44,146 nt of DNA. It comes from an uncultured SAR86 cluster bacterium. GTDB taxonomy: Bacteria; Pseudomonadota; Gammaproteobacteria; Magnimaribacterales; D2472. Each line of letters opens with the position of its first letter. Positions within the stretch are counted from its first letter, which is position 1. The notes beneath the pieces were generated by a model that searched no databases, was not told the origin of the DNA, and worked only from the letters and a program-made list of their open reading frames with translations. This document shows positions 37,349 to 44,068 of the stretch, piece by piece. Where the stretch lies: positions 1 through 44,146 of the forward strand of contig CABYCI010000006.1 of NCBI GenBank assembly GCA_902517425.1, read 5' to 3'. The position numbers were made by a program, and so were the translations under genes.

Positions 37349-38709
37349 GCAATGAAATAATAAAAGTTAATGGAATTAAATGGGGTCCTTTTAGGCTAAG
37401 AATTCCTTTTATTCATATAAAGTTTAGAACTGCAGAATTTCTTCAAGGAATGGTTATATCGGGTGCTACTGCATTTGCTGGAATTCCAATTGCAATGGGA
37501 ATGGGCTTAACTTTTGAAGAGGGAGTGGCACTTTCCTTTATTGCAGGAACTCTTATTGCATCTGGACCAATTATATTTGGTGTACCATTTGCACCTGGTT
37601 GGGTAACTCCAGCATATCCAATAGTAATTGGTGTATTTGCCACAATGGGTTACTACCTTCCTTCTGGTGCTGAATATCAAGTTGAAACTTTCCAATTCAT
37701 GTCAGCTCTTTGTATTGAATTTACTATATTAGTTGCATTTTTAGGTATGACTGGGTTAAGTGAAAAGATAGTAAAGAATATACCTAATGCACTTAAATCT
37801 GGAATAATCTTAGGCGCAGCTATTGCAGCATTTTATCAAGTTTTCTTTAAAGAGTTTGATGTTAAATATATGGAGCAACCAATCGCAATGACAGTTGCAT
37901 TAACACTTTGCATATTAACAACATTCTCAGATCCTTTTAAAAGATTAGCTGCTAAAAATATTCTTTTTCAAAAAATTGCATCCCTAGGTCTTCTACCAGG
38001 TTTCTTAATTGCTGGTATTGTTGCGTATTCAGTTGGTGAAGCGACATTAGACATAACATGGGGTTTTGCTTTTCCAGATGTTGTAACGTTATTTGAGAGA
38101 ACATCTCCACTTTCAATTGGGTTTCCCTCATTATCAATGTATATAGATGCCTTGCCATTGGTGATCATTGGATATATTTTACTTTTTGGTGACATTATTA
38201 CAGGCCAAGAAATACTAAATGAAGCGCAAAAAGAAAGACCTGACGAACCAATTAATATAGATTCAAATAAGTTTCATTTATCTATCGCCGTCAGGAATCT
38301 TCTTGGCTTAATTGTTAATCCTAATTTCCCAACACAAGGTGCTCTTTGGACAGGAGTTCATGTGGTTGTTGCTGAGAGATGGAAAAAAGGTCCTAATGAA
38401 ATGCCATCTTTATTTGACGGGCTTGGTTCATATTATTTAATGGCTTTACCATTTTTATATGTAACTTTACCTTTCATAACATTAATGGAACCATTGATGA
38501 ATATAGCTTTAAATTTAACTCTAGTTTTAACTGGGTTTGCTTGCGCCTATGTAGCAATTGCAATACCTAAATCTAATCCAGAAATGGCATCATCGTTATT
38601 AATAGCTTTATTAATTGCCTTCTCAGGTGAGTATGTTTGGTTAGGATTATTAATTGGTATTATTTTAAGTATATTTGTAGTTGGCAAAGACCAACCCTCA
38701 ACTAGATAA
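37345..38709 (+). CDS. multi-pass permease, NCS2/SulP-like (uncertain)
   Basis: A 454-residue integral membrane protein with about 12-14 hydrophobic segments. The N-terminal half has EFLQGMVISGATAFAGIPIAMGMGLTFEEGVALSF and a VPFAPGWVTPAYPIVIG segment. A second half has IIGYILLFGDIITGQEIL and NPNFPTQGALWTGVHVVVAERW. The pattern resembles the 7+7 inverted-repeat fold of nucleobase (NCS2) or sulfate (SulP) carriers, but the classical substrate motifs are not certain. It overlaps the VWA gene, so its solute may serve the enzyme matured by MoxR/VWA. Confidence 0.6.
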   Translation: MSNEIIKVNGIKWGPFRLRIPFIHIKFRTAEFLQGMVISGATAFAGIPIAMGMGLTFEEGVALSFIAGTLIASGPIIFGVPFAPGWVTPAYPIVIGVFATMGYYLPSGAEYQVETFQFMSALCIEFTILVAFLGMTGLSEKIVKNIPNALKSGIILGAAIAAFYQVFFKEFDVKYMEQPIAMTVALTLCILTTFSDPFKRLAAKNILFQKIASLGLLPGFLIAGIVAYSVGEATLDITWGFAFPDVVTLFERTSPLSIGFPSLSMYIDALPLVIIGYILLFGDIITGQEILNEAQKERPDEPINIDSNKFHLSIAVRNLLGLIVNPNFPTQGALWTGVHVVVAERWKKGPNEMPSLFDGLGSYYLMALPFLYVTLPFITLMEPLMNIALNLTLVLTGFACAYVAIAIPKSNPEMASSLLIALLIAFSGEYVWLGLLIGIILSIFVVGKDQPSTR

Positions 38710-38715
38710 TTTTAT

Positions 38716-39630
38716 ATGACCTTCGCACTTGAGATAAAAGATCTTAAAAAAGTTTATGCTGGAGGCACAGAAGCACTCAAAGGTATTTCTCTAAATGTAA
38801 AAGAAGGGGACTTTTATGCGCTACTTGGACCAAATGGTGCTGGAAAATCATCCACTATTGGAATAATTGGCACATTAGTAACAAAAACTTCTGGAAGTGT
38901 TAAAATTTTCGATGCAGACATTGACAATAATGTTGCTATTGCAAAATCAATGTTAGGTGTCGTATCACAAGAGATCAATTTTTCACAATTTGAAAAAGTA
39001 TTACACATTGTTACCACTCAAGCTGGCTTTTACGGTATTAAGAAAAGTATTGCAGAGCCAAAAGTTGAAGAGATGCTGAAGCGTCTTGGATTATGGGATA
39101 AAAGAAATGATCAAGCTAGAACTTTATCCGGTGGATATAAACGAAGACTCATGATAGCTAAAGCATTAATTCATGATCCAAAATTATTAATTTTGGATGA
39201 GCCTACCGCAGGAGTAGATATCGAATTAAGAAGGGAAATGTGGTCCTTTCTTAAAGAAATCAATGAAAATGGAACAACAATAATATTAACAACCCATTAT
39301 CTAGAGGAAGCAGAGCAGCTTTGCAGAAACATAGGGATTATTGATCATGGAGAAATAGTTGCAGATACAAGTATGAAAGACCTATTAAGCAGACTTGACG
39401 TTCAGGGGTTTGTTATGGATTTAGATAAACCACTAGACAAAGAACCAACTGTTGAGGGTTTTGAACTAAAATTAGAAGACTCTTCAACACTTGTTGCAGC
39501 AGTTAATAAAGATAAATCTATAAATAGTCTATTCGATGAGCTAAACAAACTTGGAATAAAAGTTAAATCAATGAGAAACGAATCTAATAGATTAGAAGAG
39601 TTATTTATTGAAATGATTAAGAAAAAATGA
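38716..39630 (+). CDS. yadG: ABC-2 exporter ATPase YadG
   Basis: A 304-residue ATPase closely matching E. coli YadG along its length. It has GDFYALLGPNGAGKSSTIGI (Walker A at 38-45), a LSGGYKRRLMIAKAL signature, LLILDEPTAGVDIELRREMW Walker B, TTHYLEEAEQLCRNIGII and the C-terminal MRNESNRLEELF tail. It powers the YadH permease for export of an unknown molecule. It overlaps yadH by 4 nt. Confidence 0.93.
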   Translation: MTFALEIKDLKKVYAGGTEALKGISLNVKEGDFYALLGPNGAGKSSTIGIIGTLVTKTSGSVKIFDADIDNNVAIAKSMLGVVSQEINFSQFEKVLHIVTTQAGFYGIKKSIAEPKVEEMLKRLGLWDKRNDQARTLSGGYKRRLMIAKALIHDPKLLILDEPTAGVDIELRREMWSFLKEINENGTTIILTTHYLEEAEQLCRNIGIIDHGEIVADTSMKDLLSRLDVQGFVMDLDKPLDKEPTVEGFELKLEDSSTLVAAVNKDKSINSLFDELNKLGIKVKSMRNESNRLEELFIEMIKKK

Positions 39631-40418
39631 AACATGAAAACAATATAAATATATCTGTAACCCTATGGACGCTTGCATCTAAAGAAGTTAGAAGATTTAT
39701 GAGGATATGGGTTCAAACATTAGTACCGCCTGCAGTTACTATGTCTTTATACTTTGTTATTTTTGGATCATTGATTGGACCAAATATAAAACCTGAGGTT
39801 ACTGATGGTTTTGCATATGTTCAATACATGATACCGGGCCTTATTATGATGTCGGTTATTACTAACTCTTACGCTAATGTTGTGTCATCTTTTTATTCTG
39901 TTAAATTTCAAAAATCTATTGAGGAGTTATTAATTTCACCAATGCCAAATTGGACTATATTGTTAGGTTTTATTATTGGCGGTGTATGTAGAGGAGTTTT
40001 AGTTGGCATTATTGTTTTTTGTGTAAGTTTATTTTTCTATCCTGATTTTGAAATTGCAAATCCACTATTAACAGTTATTGTGCTTTTTTTAACTTCAATA
40101 CTATTTTCATTAATGGGTTTTATAAATGCAGTGTATGCAGATAGCTTTGATGATATATCTGTAATTCCAACGTTTGTTTTAACCCCACTTATCTACTTAG
40201 GTGGAGTATTTTATTCAATCAATATGCTTCCAGATTTCTGGAGATCTGTATCTCAAGTCAATCCAATGTTGTATGTGGTAAATACATTCAGAGAGGGAAT
40301 GCTTGGAACAAGTGATGTATCAATAACATTTTCATTATCAATGATTATTTTATTTATTATTTCTTTTAGCGTTTTATCTTTATATTTATTAAAACGAGGA
40401 ACTGGTATAAGAGAATGA
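39627..40418 (+). CDS. yadH: ABC-2 permease YadH
   Basis: A 263-residue permease with six membrane segments, matching E. coli YadH. It has RFMRIWVQTLVPPAVTMSLYFVIFG, MIPGLIMMSVITNSYANVVSSF, IEELLISPMPNW and FDDISVIPTFVLTPLIYLGGVFYS. It works with YadG. The yadG-yadH-queF order is known from other gammaproteobacteria. It overlaps queF by 4 nt. Confidence 0.93.
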   Translation: MKHENNINISVTLWTLASKEVRRFMRIWVQTLVPPAVTMSLYFVIFGSLIGPNIKPEVTDGFAYVQYMIPGLIMMSVITNSYANVVSSFYSVKFQKSIEELLISPMPNWTILLGFIIGGVCRGVLVGIIVFCVSLFFYPDFEIANPLLTVIVLFLTSILFSLMGFINAVYADSFDDISVIPTFVLTPLIYLGGVFYSINMLPDFWRSVSQVNPMLYVVNTFREGMLGTSDVSITFSLSMIILFIISFSVLSLYLLKRGTGIRE

Positions 40419-41137
40419 CCACTAAAGTACTTGGAAAAAATATTAGTTATAGCAGTCCACGAGGGTTAAAAATATTAGATAAGATAGAAAGGAATCAGTC
40501 TGGCGTTAAGTATGGTGTCGACATATGGAACATATATGATTTTCTATTTAGAGATAAAAATAATTTACCAAAATTAAAAGTTTTAGAAATATCTATTCCA
40601 TCAACATCAAAATATATAGTTGAATCAAAATCGATGAAGTTATATTTAAATGATTTTTATAATATGTCATTTAATAAAGATTCACTTTTAGCTACACGTA
40701 TTAAAAAAGACCTAGAAAAAATAATTAAATCAGATATTAAAGTAAGATTCATTAACAATTTTTATCAAGAACCATCACATTTGGTTATAAATAGTACAAC
40801 TTTAGTTAAATCAAAATCTGATTCACTGTTAAAGTTTAATGGTTTCAGATCAATATGCCCTGTAACTTCTCAACCTGATTTTGCGAATATTTATATTTAT
40901 TCTGACAAACAACTATCGATAAATTGGCTAAGGAAATATCTAATGTCCTATCAAGATCAAGGTGATTTTCATGAACAATGCATAGAAGCCATTTATAAGG
41001 ATATATACAACGAATATAAATGTGCTCATCTGGAAGTTTGTGGGCGTTTTCAAAGAAGAGGAGGCATAGACATAAATCCTATTAGAGGTAATAAAAATAA
41101 AATTCTTTTTAAAAATTTTAGAGAATTTAATCAATAA
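40415..41137 (+). CDS. queF: NADPH-dependent 7-cyano-7-deazaguanine reductase (bimodular QueF)
   Basis: A 240-residue QueF that reduces preQ0 to preQ1 in queuosine tRNA modification. The N-terminal half carries ESKSMKLYLNDF at 70-81. The C-terminal half holds the nucleophile C148 (SICPVTSQPDF), H186-E187 in FHEQC and CGRFQRRGGIDINP. It is about 40 residues shorter than E. coli QueF, with trimmed linkers and N-terminus but all key residues kept. Its stop is directly followed by the CCA end of tRNA-Ser on the other strand. Confidence 0.93.
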   Translation: MTTKVLGKNISYSSPRGLKILDKIERNQSGVKYGVDIWNIYDFLFRDKNNLPKLKVLEISIPSTSKYIVESKSMKLYLNDFYNMSFNKDSLLATRIKKDLEKIIKSDIKVRFINNFYQEPSHLVINSTTLVKSKSDSLLKFNGFRSICPVTSQPDFANIYIYSDKQLSINWLRKYLMSYQDQGDFHEQCIEAIYKDIYNEYKCAHLEVCGRFQRRGGIDINPIRGNKNKILFKNFREFNQ

Positions 41138-41225
41138 TGGCGGAGAGAGGGAGATTCGAACTCCCGGTACCTTACGGTACACATCCTTTCCAAGGATGCA
41201 CGATAGACCACTCTGACACCTCTCC
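41138..41225 (-). tRNA. tRNA-Ser (anticodon GGA)
   Basis: This is an 88-nt cloverleaf with a long variable arm. Acceptor GGAGAGG pairs with TCTCTCC. The anticodon stem CATCC/GGATG surrounds TTGGAAA, giving anticodon GGA. The variable arm is a TACCGTAAGGTA hairpin and the T-arm is GGGAGTTCGAATCTCCC. Discriminator G and encoded CCA at 41138-41140 abut the queF stop codon. Confidence 0.97.
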
Positions 41226-41255
41226 GTAAGTTTCATTATACTTCTAATAAAAAAC

Positions 41256-41284
41256 TTGTTTCAAAATATCTTTGTATGTATTAT
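41256..41284 (+). promoter_or_regulatory. promoter of the winged-helix gene (leaderless spacing)
   Basis: TTGTTT (41256-41261) and TATTAT (41279-41284) have a 17-nt spacer. The predicted transcription start falls at the ATG, 41291, and there is no Shine-Dalgarno. Confidence 0.45.
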
Positions 41285-41290
41285 CAATAG

Positions 41291-41581
41291 ATGAGCAATT
41301 TCAAAAATGACTTAGTGAATATCCTTGAGATGTTACAAAATATCGAAATAGACTTAAATTTAGTAGGGTATACTGAGACAGAAAAGAAAATTTATTACAC
41401 AATTGCGTTGAGATTATCTAAATCAGGTTCATGTAATATTACAAACGTTATAGAAACTTCTGGATATTCAAGATCAACAGTTTATAAAACTATAAAAAAA
41501 TTTGAATTAGACGACCTAATAAAATTAAAACAATCAAATGACGATAAAAGAGAGTTTAATCTTTCATTGTCTGTCACCTAA
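41291..41581 (+). CDS. small winged-helix DNA-binding protein
   Basis: A 96-residue protein with a MarR/TrmB-like winged helix. YTETEKKIYYTIALRLSKSG is followed by the helix-turn-helix ITNVIETSGYSRSTVYKTIKKFELDDLIKLKQ and a wing DDKREFNLSLSV. It is probably a dimeric regulator without a ligand domain. It lies 13 nt before a membrane-protein gene, which it may regulate or work with. Predicted leaderless. Confidence 0.7.
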   Translation: MSNFKNDLVNILEMLQNIEIDLNLVGYTETEKKIYYTIALRLSKSGSCNITNVIETSGYSRSTVYKTIKKFELDDLIKLKQSNDDKREFNLSLSVT

Positions 41582-41594
41582 TTAACTTTAATTA

Positions 41595-42203
41595 ATGACA
41601 CATTTTATTAAAGTCTCCATCACAGTATATTTTTTCTATATGTTTACTTATGGTACATGGTACTTCTTTCATATACTAGATTTTGCAAATCTTCGTGTGG
41701 ATGATGGGTGGACTGGATCACTTGTTTTTTTACCACATGGAGCAAGAGTTTTAATGGTTTGCTTTTTTAGATATTATTCTCTACCTGCATTATATTTAGC
41801 AGATATTACTGGGCCCTCTCTTTTAAATCATGAGCAATATGATGTTACTTATGTAGCAGGATCAAATGTTGCAGCTCTCGGTTGTATTGCTGCAGTTATG
41901 ATATCTGTTGAGTTAGTCAAATGGTCTAGGATAACTGAAGGAAATTTCTCATTTTTTAAACCAGTAAACTTTAAAAATTATAAGTTTCTATTTTTAGTTA
42001 TTGTTCTCTCATCACTGCTAAGTGGAATAATTTGCAATAGCATCATTGCACTTATTAATGATCAAATAAACATTGATGTCTTAACAGTTTTAAGGTTTAT
42101 GATTGGAGACTTTATTGGTGCAGTTACAGTTATAGCAATTATGTGGGTTGTTTTTACAACCGCAATAGATACAAGAATGATCATTTCGCCAGAAAAAGAT
42201 TAA
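41595..42203 (+). CDS. multi-pass membrane protein with MASE1-like features, function unknown
   Basis: A 202-residue protein with about five to six membrane segments. The N-terminal half has LVFLPHGARVLMVCFFRYYSLPALYLADITGP, reminiscent of the first helices of MASE1-type sensor domains. The last helix VLRFMIGDFIGAVTVIAIMWVVF also has the GD-x-G pattern seen there. No output domain is attached, so it would be a stand-alone membrane module. It is coupled to the winged-helix gene, so a membrane-sensor plus regulator pair is possible but unproven. Confidence 0.6.
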   Translation: MTHFIKVSITVYFFYMFTYGTWYFFHILDFANLRVDDGWTGSLVFLPHGARVLMVCFFRYYSLPALYLADITGPSLLNHEQYDVTYVAGSNVAALGCIAAVMISVELVKWSRITEGNFSFFKPVNFKNYKFLFLVIVLSSLLSGIICNSIIALINDQINIDVLTVLRFMIGDFIGAVTVIAIMWVVFTTAIDTRMIISPEKD

Positions 42204-42207
42204 ATTG

Positions 42208-42236
42208 TTTACTACTGTATAGATATACAGTATAAT
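42208..42236 (+). promoter_or_regulatory. SOS promoter of the 71-residue gene
   Basis: -35 TTTACT (42208-42213) and -10 TATAAT (42231-42236) have a 17-nt spacer. The LexA box occupies the spacer and overlaps both elements. The start would be at about 42243, the A of the ATG, making the mRNA leaderless. Confidence 0.65.
42213..42232. promoter_or_regulatory. LexA operator (SOS box)
   Basis: TACTGTATAGATATACAGTA agrees with the gammaproteobacterial LexA consensus TACTGTATATATATACAGTA at 19 of 20 positions. CTGT and ACAG half-sites have exact spacing. It blocks the promoter of the gene starting at 42243. Confidence 0.88.
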
Positions 42237-42242
42237 TTTCTT

Positions 42243-42458
42243 ATGAACAATATTATTTATATAAAAAAAGATCCTATATTAGTTGAATTAGATGATTCAG
42301 TAGATAAAAAATCTGCAAAAAGAATGATTGCATTTAAATATTTCAATAACAACGAAAACTTATTAAATGAATATTTAGATAAAACTAACTCAAATAAAAC
42401 AGGCCTTATAAGAAAAAAATCAGCTGAACCAAAAGCACAATTAGAATTTTCATTTTAA
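42243..42458 (+). CDS. SOS-regulated small protein with C-terminal clamp-binding-like motif
   Basis: A 71-residue soluble protein: MNNIIYIKKDPILVEL, a helical region with KKSAKRMIAFKYFNNNENLLNEYLDK, a basic linker and the C-terminus QLEFSF (66-71). I recognise no family. The last six residues fit the beta-clamp-binding hexapeptide pattern QLxLxL with Phe for Leu, and sit at the extreme C-terminus as QLVLGL does in E. coli DinB. Together with the LexA operator 10 nt upstream this suggests a DNA-damage-induced protein acting at the replication clamp. The motif is short, so the role is inference. There is no Shine-Dalgarno. Confidence 0.7.
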   Translation: MNNIIYIKKDPILVELDDSVDKKSAKRMIAFKYFNNNENLLNEYLDKTNSNKTGLIRKKSAEPKAQLEFSF

Positions 42459-42472
42459 ATTCATAAAAGCTC

Positions 42473-42500
42473 TTTATTTAGATTTCATACTGTATATAAT
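42473..42500 (+). promoter_or_regulatory. promoter of the structured RNA
   Basis: TATAAT at 42495-42500 has a weak TTTATT-like -35 at 42473-42478 (16-nt spacer). A left half of a LexA box, TACTGTATATA, lies at 42488-42498 over the -10, with no right half. Confidence 0.45.
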
Positions 42501-42506
42501 TTACTT

Positions 42507-42709
42507 TGGCGTCTTGTTTAGTAATTTTTTAAGGGGATTGTTAAACATTTTATTACTACCCTGAACATGGAGGTGGTCCTATTAGTATTTATACAACAAC
42601 AGGAAGCGGAGGGTTTACCTTTTGACAGGGGTAAAATCCTAACTTCCGGCTAATTTAAGTTTATTCATAAATTAGTTCATAGCCCCCAATTTTATTGGGG
42701 GTTTTTTTT
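42507..42709 (+). ncRNA. structured RNA or EamA leader (riboswitch-like), unassigned
   Basis: About 200 nt between a TATAAT box and a terminator hold ordered hairpins. A: ACTACC/GGTGGT (42555-42560 with 42572-42577). B: a 14-bp imperfect stem GGAAG-GGA-TTTACC against GGTAAA-TCC-CTTCC (42602-42647). C: perfect 8-bp CTAATTTA/TAAATTAG (42650-42675). D: the terminator. It matches no tRNA, tmRNA, RNase P, SRP or riboswitch consensus I know. Terminator D ends 9 nt before the EamA start, so it is either an independent small RNA or a leader that controls EamA by attenuation. Confidence 0.55.
42683..42709 (+). terminator. strong rho-independent terminator in front of eamA-type gene
   Basis: CCCCCAAT-TTT-ATTGGGGG (8-bp stem) is followed by eight T. 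The following ATG is at 42719 and no Shine-Dalgarno separates the two, so read-through mRNA would start translation right behind the hairpin. Confidence 0.9.
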
Positions 42710-42718
42710 AATTTTAAT

Positions 42719-43600
42719 ATGGAAATAAGATACTGGGCATTATTAATTCTTCTTGGAGCGGTTTGGGGAAGCGCCTTTATATTTATTAAAATTGCAGCAC
42801 CAGAATTTGGTGCTGTTGCATTAGTTCAAGCAAGATTAGTAATTGCTTCATTAATTTTTGTACCGCTACTATTTAGAAGAAAATATTTATTATTATTAAA
42901 ACCGATATGGAAACATTCATTTTTATTGGCAGTAACAAATAATGCAATTCCTTTTACAATGTTTTCTCTAGCCAGCTTTGGATCAGACTCTAATATGTTA
43001 GCAATATTAAATGCAACGACAGCATTCAATACTATGATAATTGCATATTTTTGGTTAAGTGAAGATGTTTCATTGAAACAACTAACTGGATTAATTATGG
43101 GCTTTATTGGTGTTGTTATACTTGTGAATCCTGACTCATCTTCAACATCATTAATATCTGCAATATTTTGTTTATTAGGAGCCGCTTGTTATTCATTCTC
43201 TACTGTATTTATCCAAAAAAATTCAGCAAAAACTAATAAGTTGGTTTTAATTGGTTGGTCAATTATATTCAGCGCATTCTTAATGATACCTATGACTTTA
43301 ATATACCCTCCTGTATCAATGCCATCATTTGATGCATTTCTGTCTGTTCTTTGGCTTGGTGGGGTTTCAACTGGATTGGCTTTCTTAGGATACGTAAGAT
43401 TAATTGAAAAAATTGGTGCAGTTAAAACTTCAACAGTGGCTTACTTTTTACCAATCTTTGGAATTATTTGGGGTTATATATTTTTAGACGAAGTTATAAC
43501 TTTAAGCATAGTAATAGGATGCTTTACAATATTATTAGGAGTCTTCCTAGCAACATCAAAAAAGATTAAAAAAATTGAAGGACAACCTCATGCAACATAA
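42719..43600 (+). CDS. EamA/DMT-family transporter
   Basis: A 293-residue drug/metabolite transporter with ten membrane helices in two EamA repeats. The first begins LILLGAVWGSAFIFIKIA. The second begins SAIFCLLGAACYSFSTVFIQK, and GAVKTSTVAYFLPIFGIIWGYIFLDEVIT marks the repeat end. ATG 42719 is chosen; a TTG at 42695 would lie in the terminator stem. Such carriers export amino acids, nucleobases or metabolites. The leader RNA upstream may sense the substrate. The rhodanese gene overlaps its end by 11 nt. Confidence 0.9.
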   Translation: MEIRYWALLILLGAVWGSAFIFIKIAAPEFGAVALVQARLVIASLIFVPLLFRRKYLLLLKPIWKHSFLLAVTNNAIPFTMFSLASFGSDSNMLAILNATTAFNTMIIAYFWLSEDVSLKQLTGLIMGFIGVVILVNPDSSSTSLISAIFCLLGAACYSFSTVFIQKNSAKTNKLVLIGWSIIFSAFLMIPMTLIYPPVSMPSFDAFLSVLWLGGVSTGLAFLGYVRLIEKIGAVKTSTVAYFLPIFGIIWGYIFLDEVITLSIVIGCFTILLGVFLATSKKIKKIEGQPHAT

Positions 43601-43970
43601 ATCAATTGAATCACTTCTTTTTGAAGCAAACAAAGAAATTGAAAGATTATCATTCGACGATTCTATGAAAATTATAAATAATCAGCACACAGTAATTATT
43701 GATGTCAGAGAAGAGTCTGAAGTTAATAATTTAGGTATTATTAAAAATGCTATTCATGTTCCTAGAGGCCTTTTAGAATTTACTCTTATTCCAAACTCTC
43801 CAAAGAATCCTGTTCAAATTAATGATGATACATATATTTTAGTTTATTGCGCCGGTGGTTATAGGTCTGCTTTAGCAGCCAAGACTTTAAAAGATCTTGG
43901 ATTTAACAATATTTTTAATCTTGGTGGTTATAATGAATGGATTGAAAATGGTGGAGAAATTCAAGCATAA
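43590..43970 (+). CDS. single-domain rhodanese
   Basis: A 126-residue rhodanese (sulfurtransferase-like) domain. It has VIIDVREESEVNNLGIIKNAIHVPRG at about 35-60, and the active-site loop YCAGGYRS with the persulfide cysteine C87. ATG 43590 is chosen because AAGGA precedes it by 7 nt; an upstream TTG at 43575 has no such site. It is cytosolic, coupled to the EamA gene, and transfers sulfur to an unknown acceptor. Confidence 0.88.
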   Translation: MQHKSIESLLFEANKEIERLSFDDSMKIINNQHTVIIDVREESEVNNLGIIKNAIHVPRGLLEFTLIPNSPKNPVQINDDTYILVYCAGGYRSALAAKTLKDLGFNNIFNLGGYNEWIENGGEIQA

Positions 43971-44016
43971 CAGCGCTTATATAAAGGAATTTTATATATT
44001 ATAAATATAATATAAC

Positions 44017-44045
44017 TTGACATAATAATTTCAAAAAAGTCTAAT
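44017..44045 (+). promoter_or_regulatory. sigma-70-like promoter of the last gene
   Basis: TTGACA (44017-44022), 17-nt spacer, TCTAAT (44040-44045). It is the best -35 in the window. The AGGGG ribosome site at 44058-44062 lies 6 nt before ATG 44069. Confidence 0.7.
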
Positions 44046-44068
44046 AATCATACACACAGGGGTACCCA

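Noticed and set aside
40940..41236. 98-codon minus-strand ORF across tRNA-Ser
   Set aside because: It reads through the tRNA and the antisense of queF; its SGL-type residues are the usual false translation of a tRNA-Ser gene.
41138..41290. Integration (att) site at tRNA-Ser bounding a mobile island at 41.3-42.7 kb
   Set aside because: The tRNA 3' end faces queF, not the orphan genes, and I see no integrase or repeated tRNA fragment in the window.
42243..42709. Type I toxin-antitoxin unit (small SOS protein plus RNA)
   Set aside because: The protein is soluble and basic/acidic mixed rather than hydrophobic, and the RNA lies downstream on the same strand, not antisense.
42507..42709. Known housekeeping RNA (tmRNA, RNase P, 4.5S, 6S)
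   Set aside because: It lacks the GGAAGGAAGCAG loop of SRP RNA, the RNase P core boxes, the tmRNA tRNA-like ends, and any recognisable 6S bubble; a covariance search would settle it.
42695..42718. TTG start for the EamA transporter
   Set aside because: It lies within the terminator stem and adds eight residues not needed for the first helix.
43978..43998. TATATAAA/TTTATATA hairpin after the rhodanese gene as a terminator
   Set aside because: The stem contains only A-T pairs and no T-run follows; expected often by chance in this composition.
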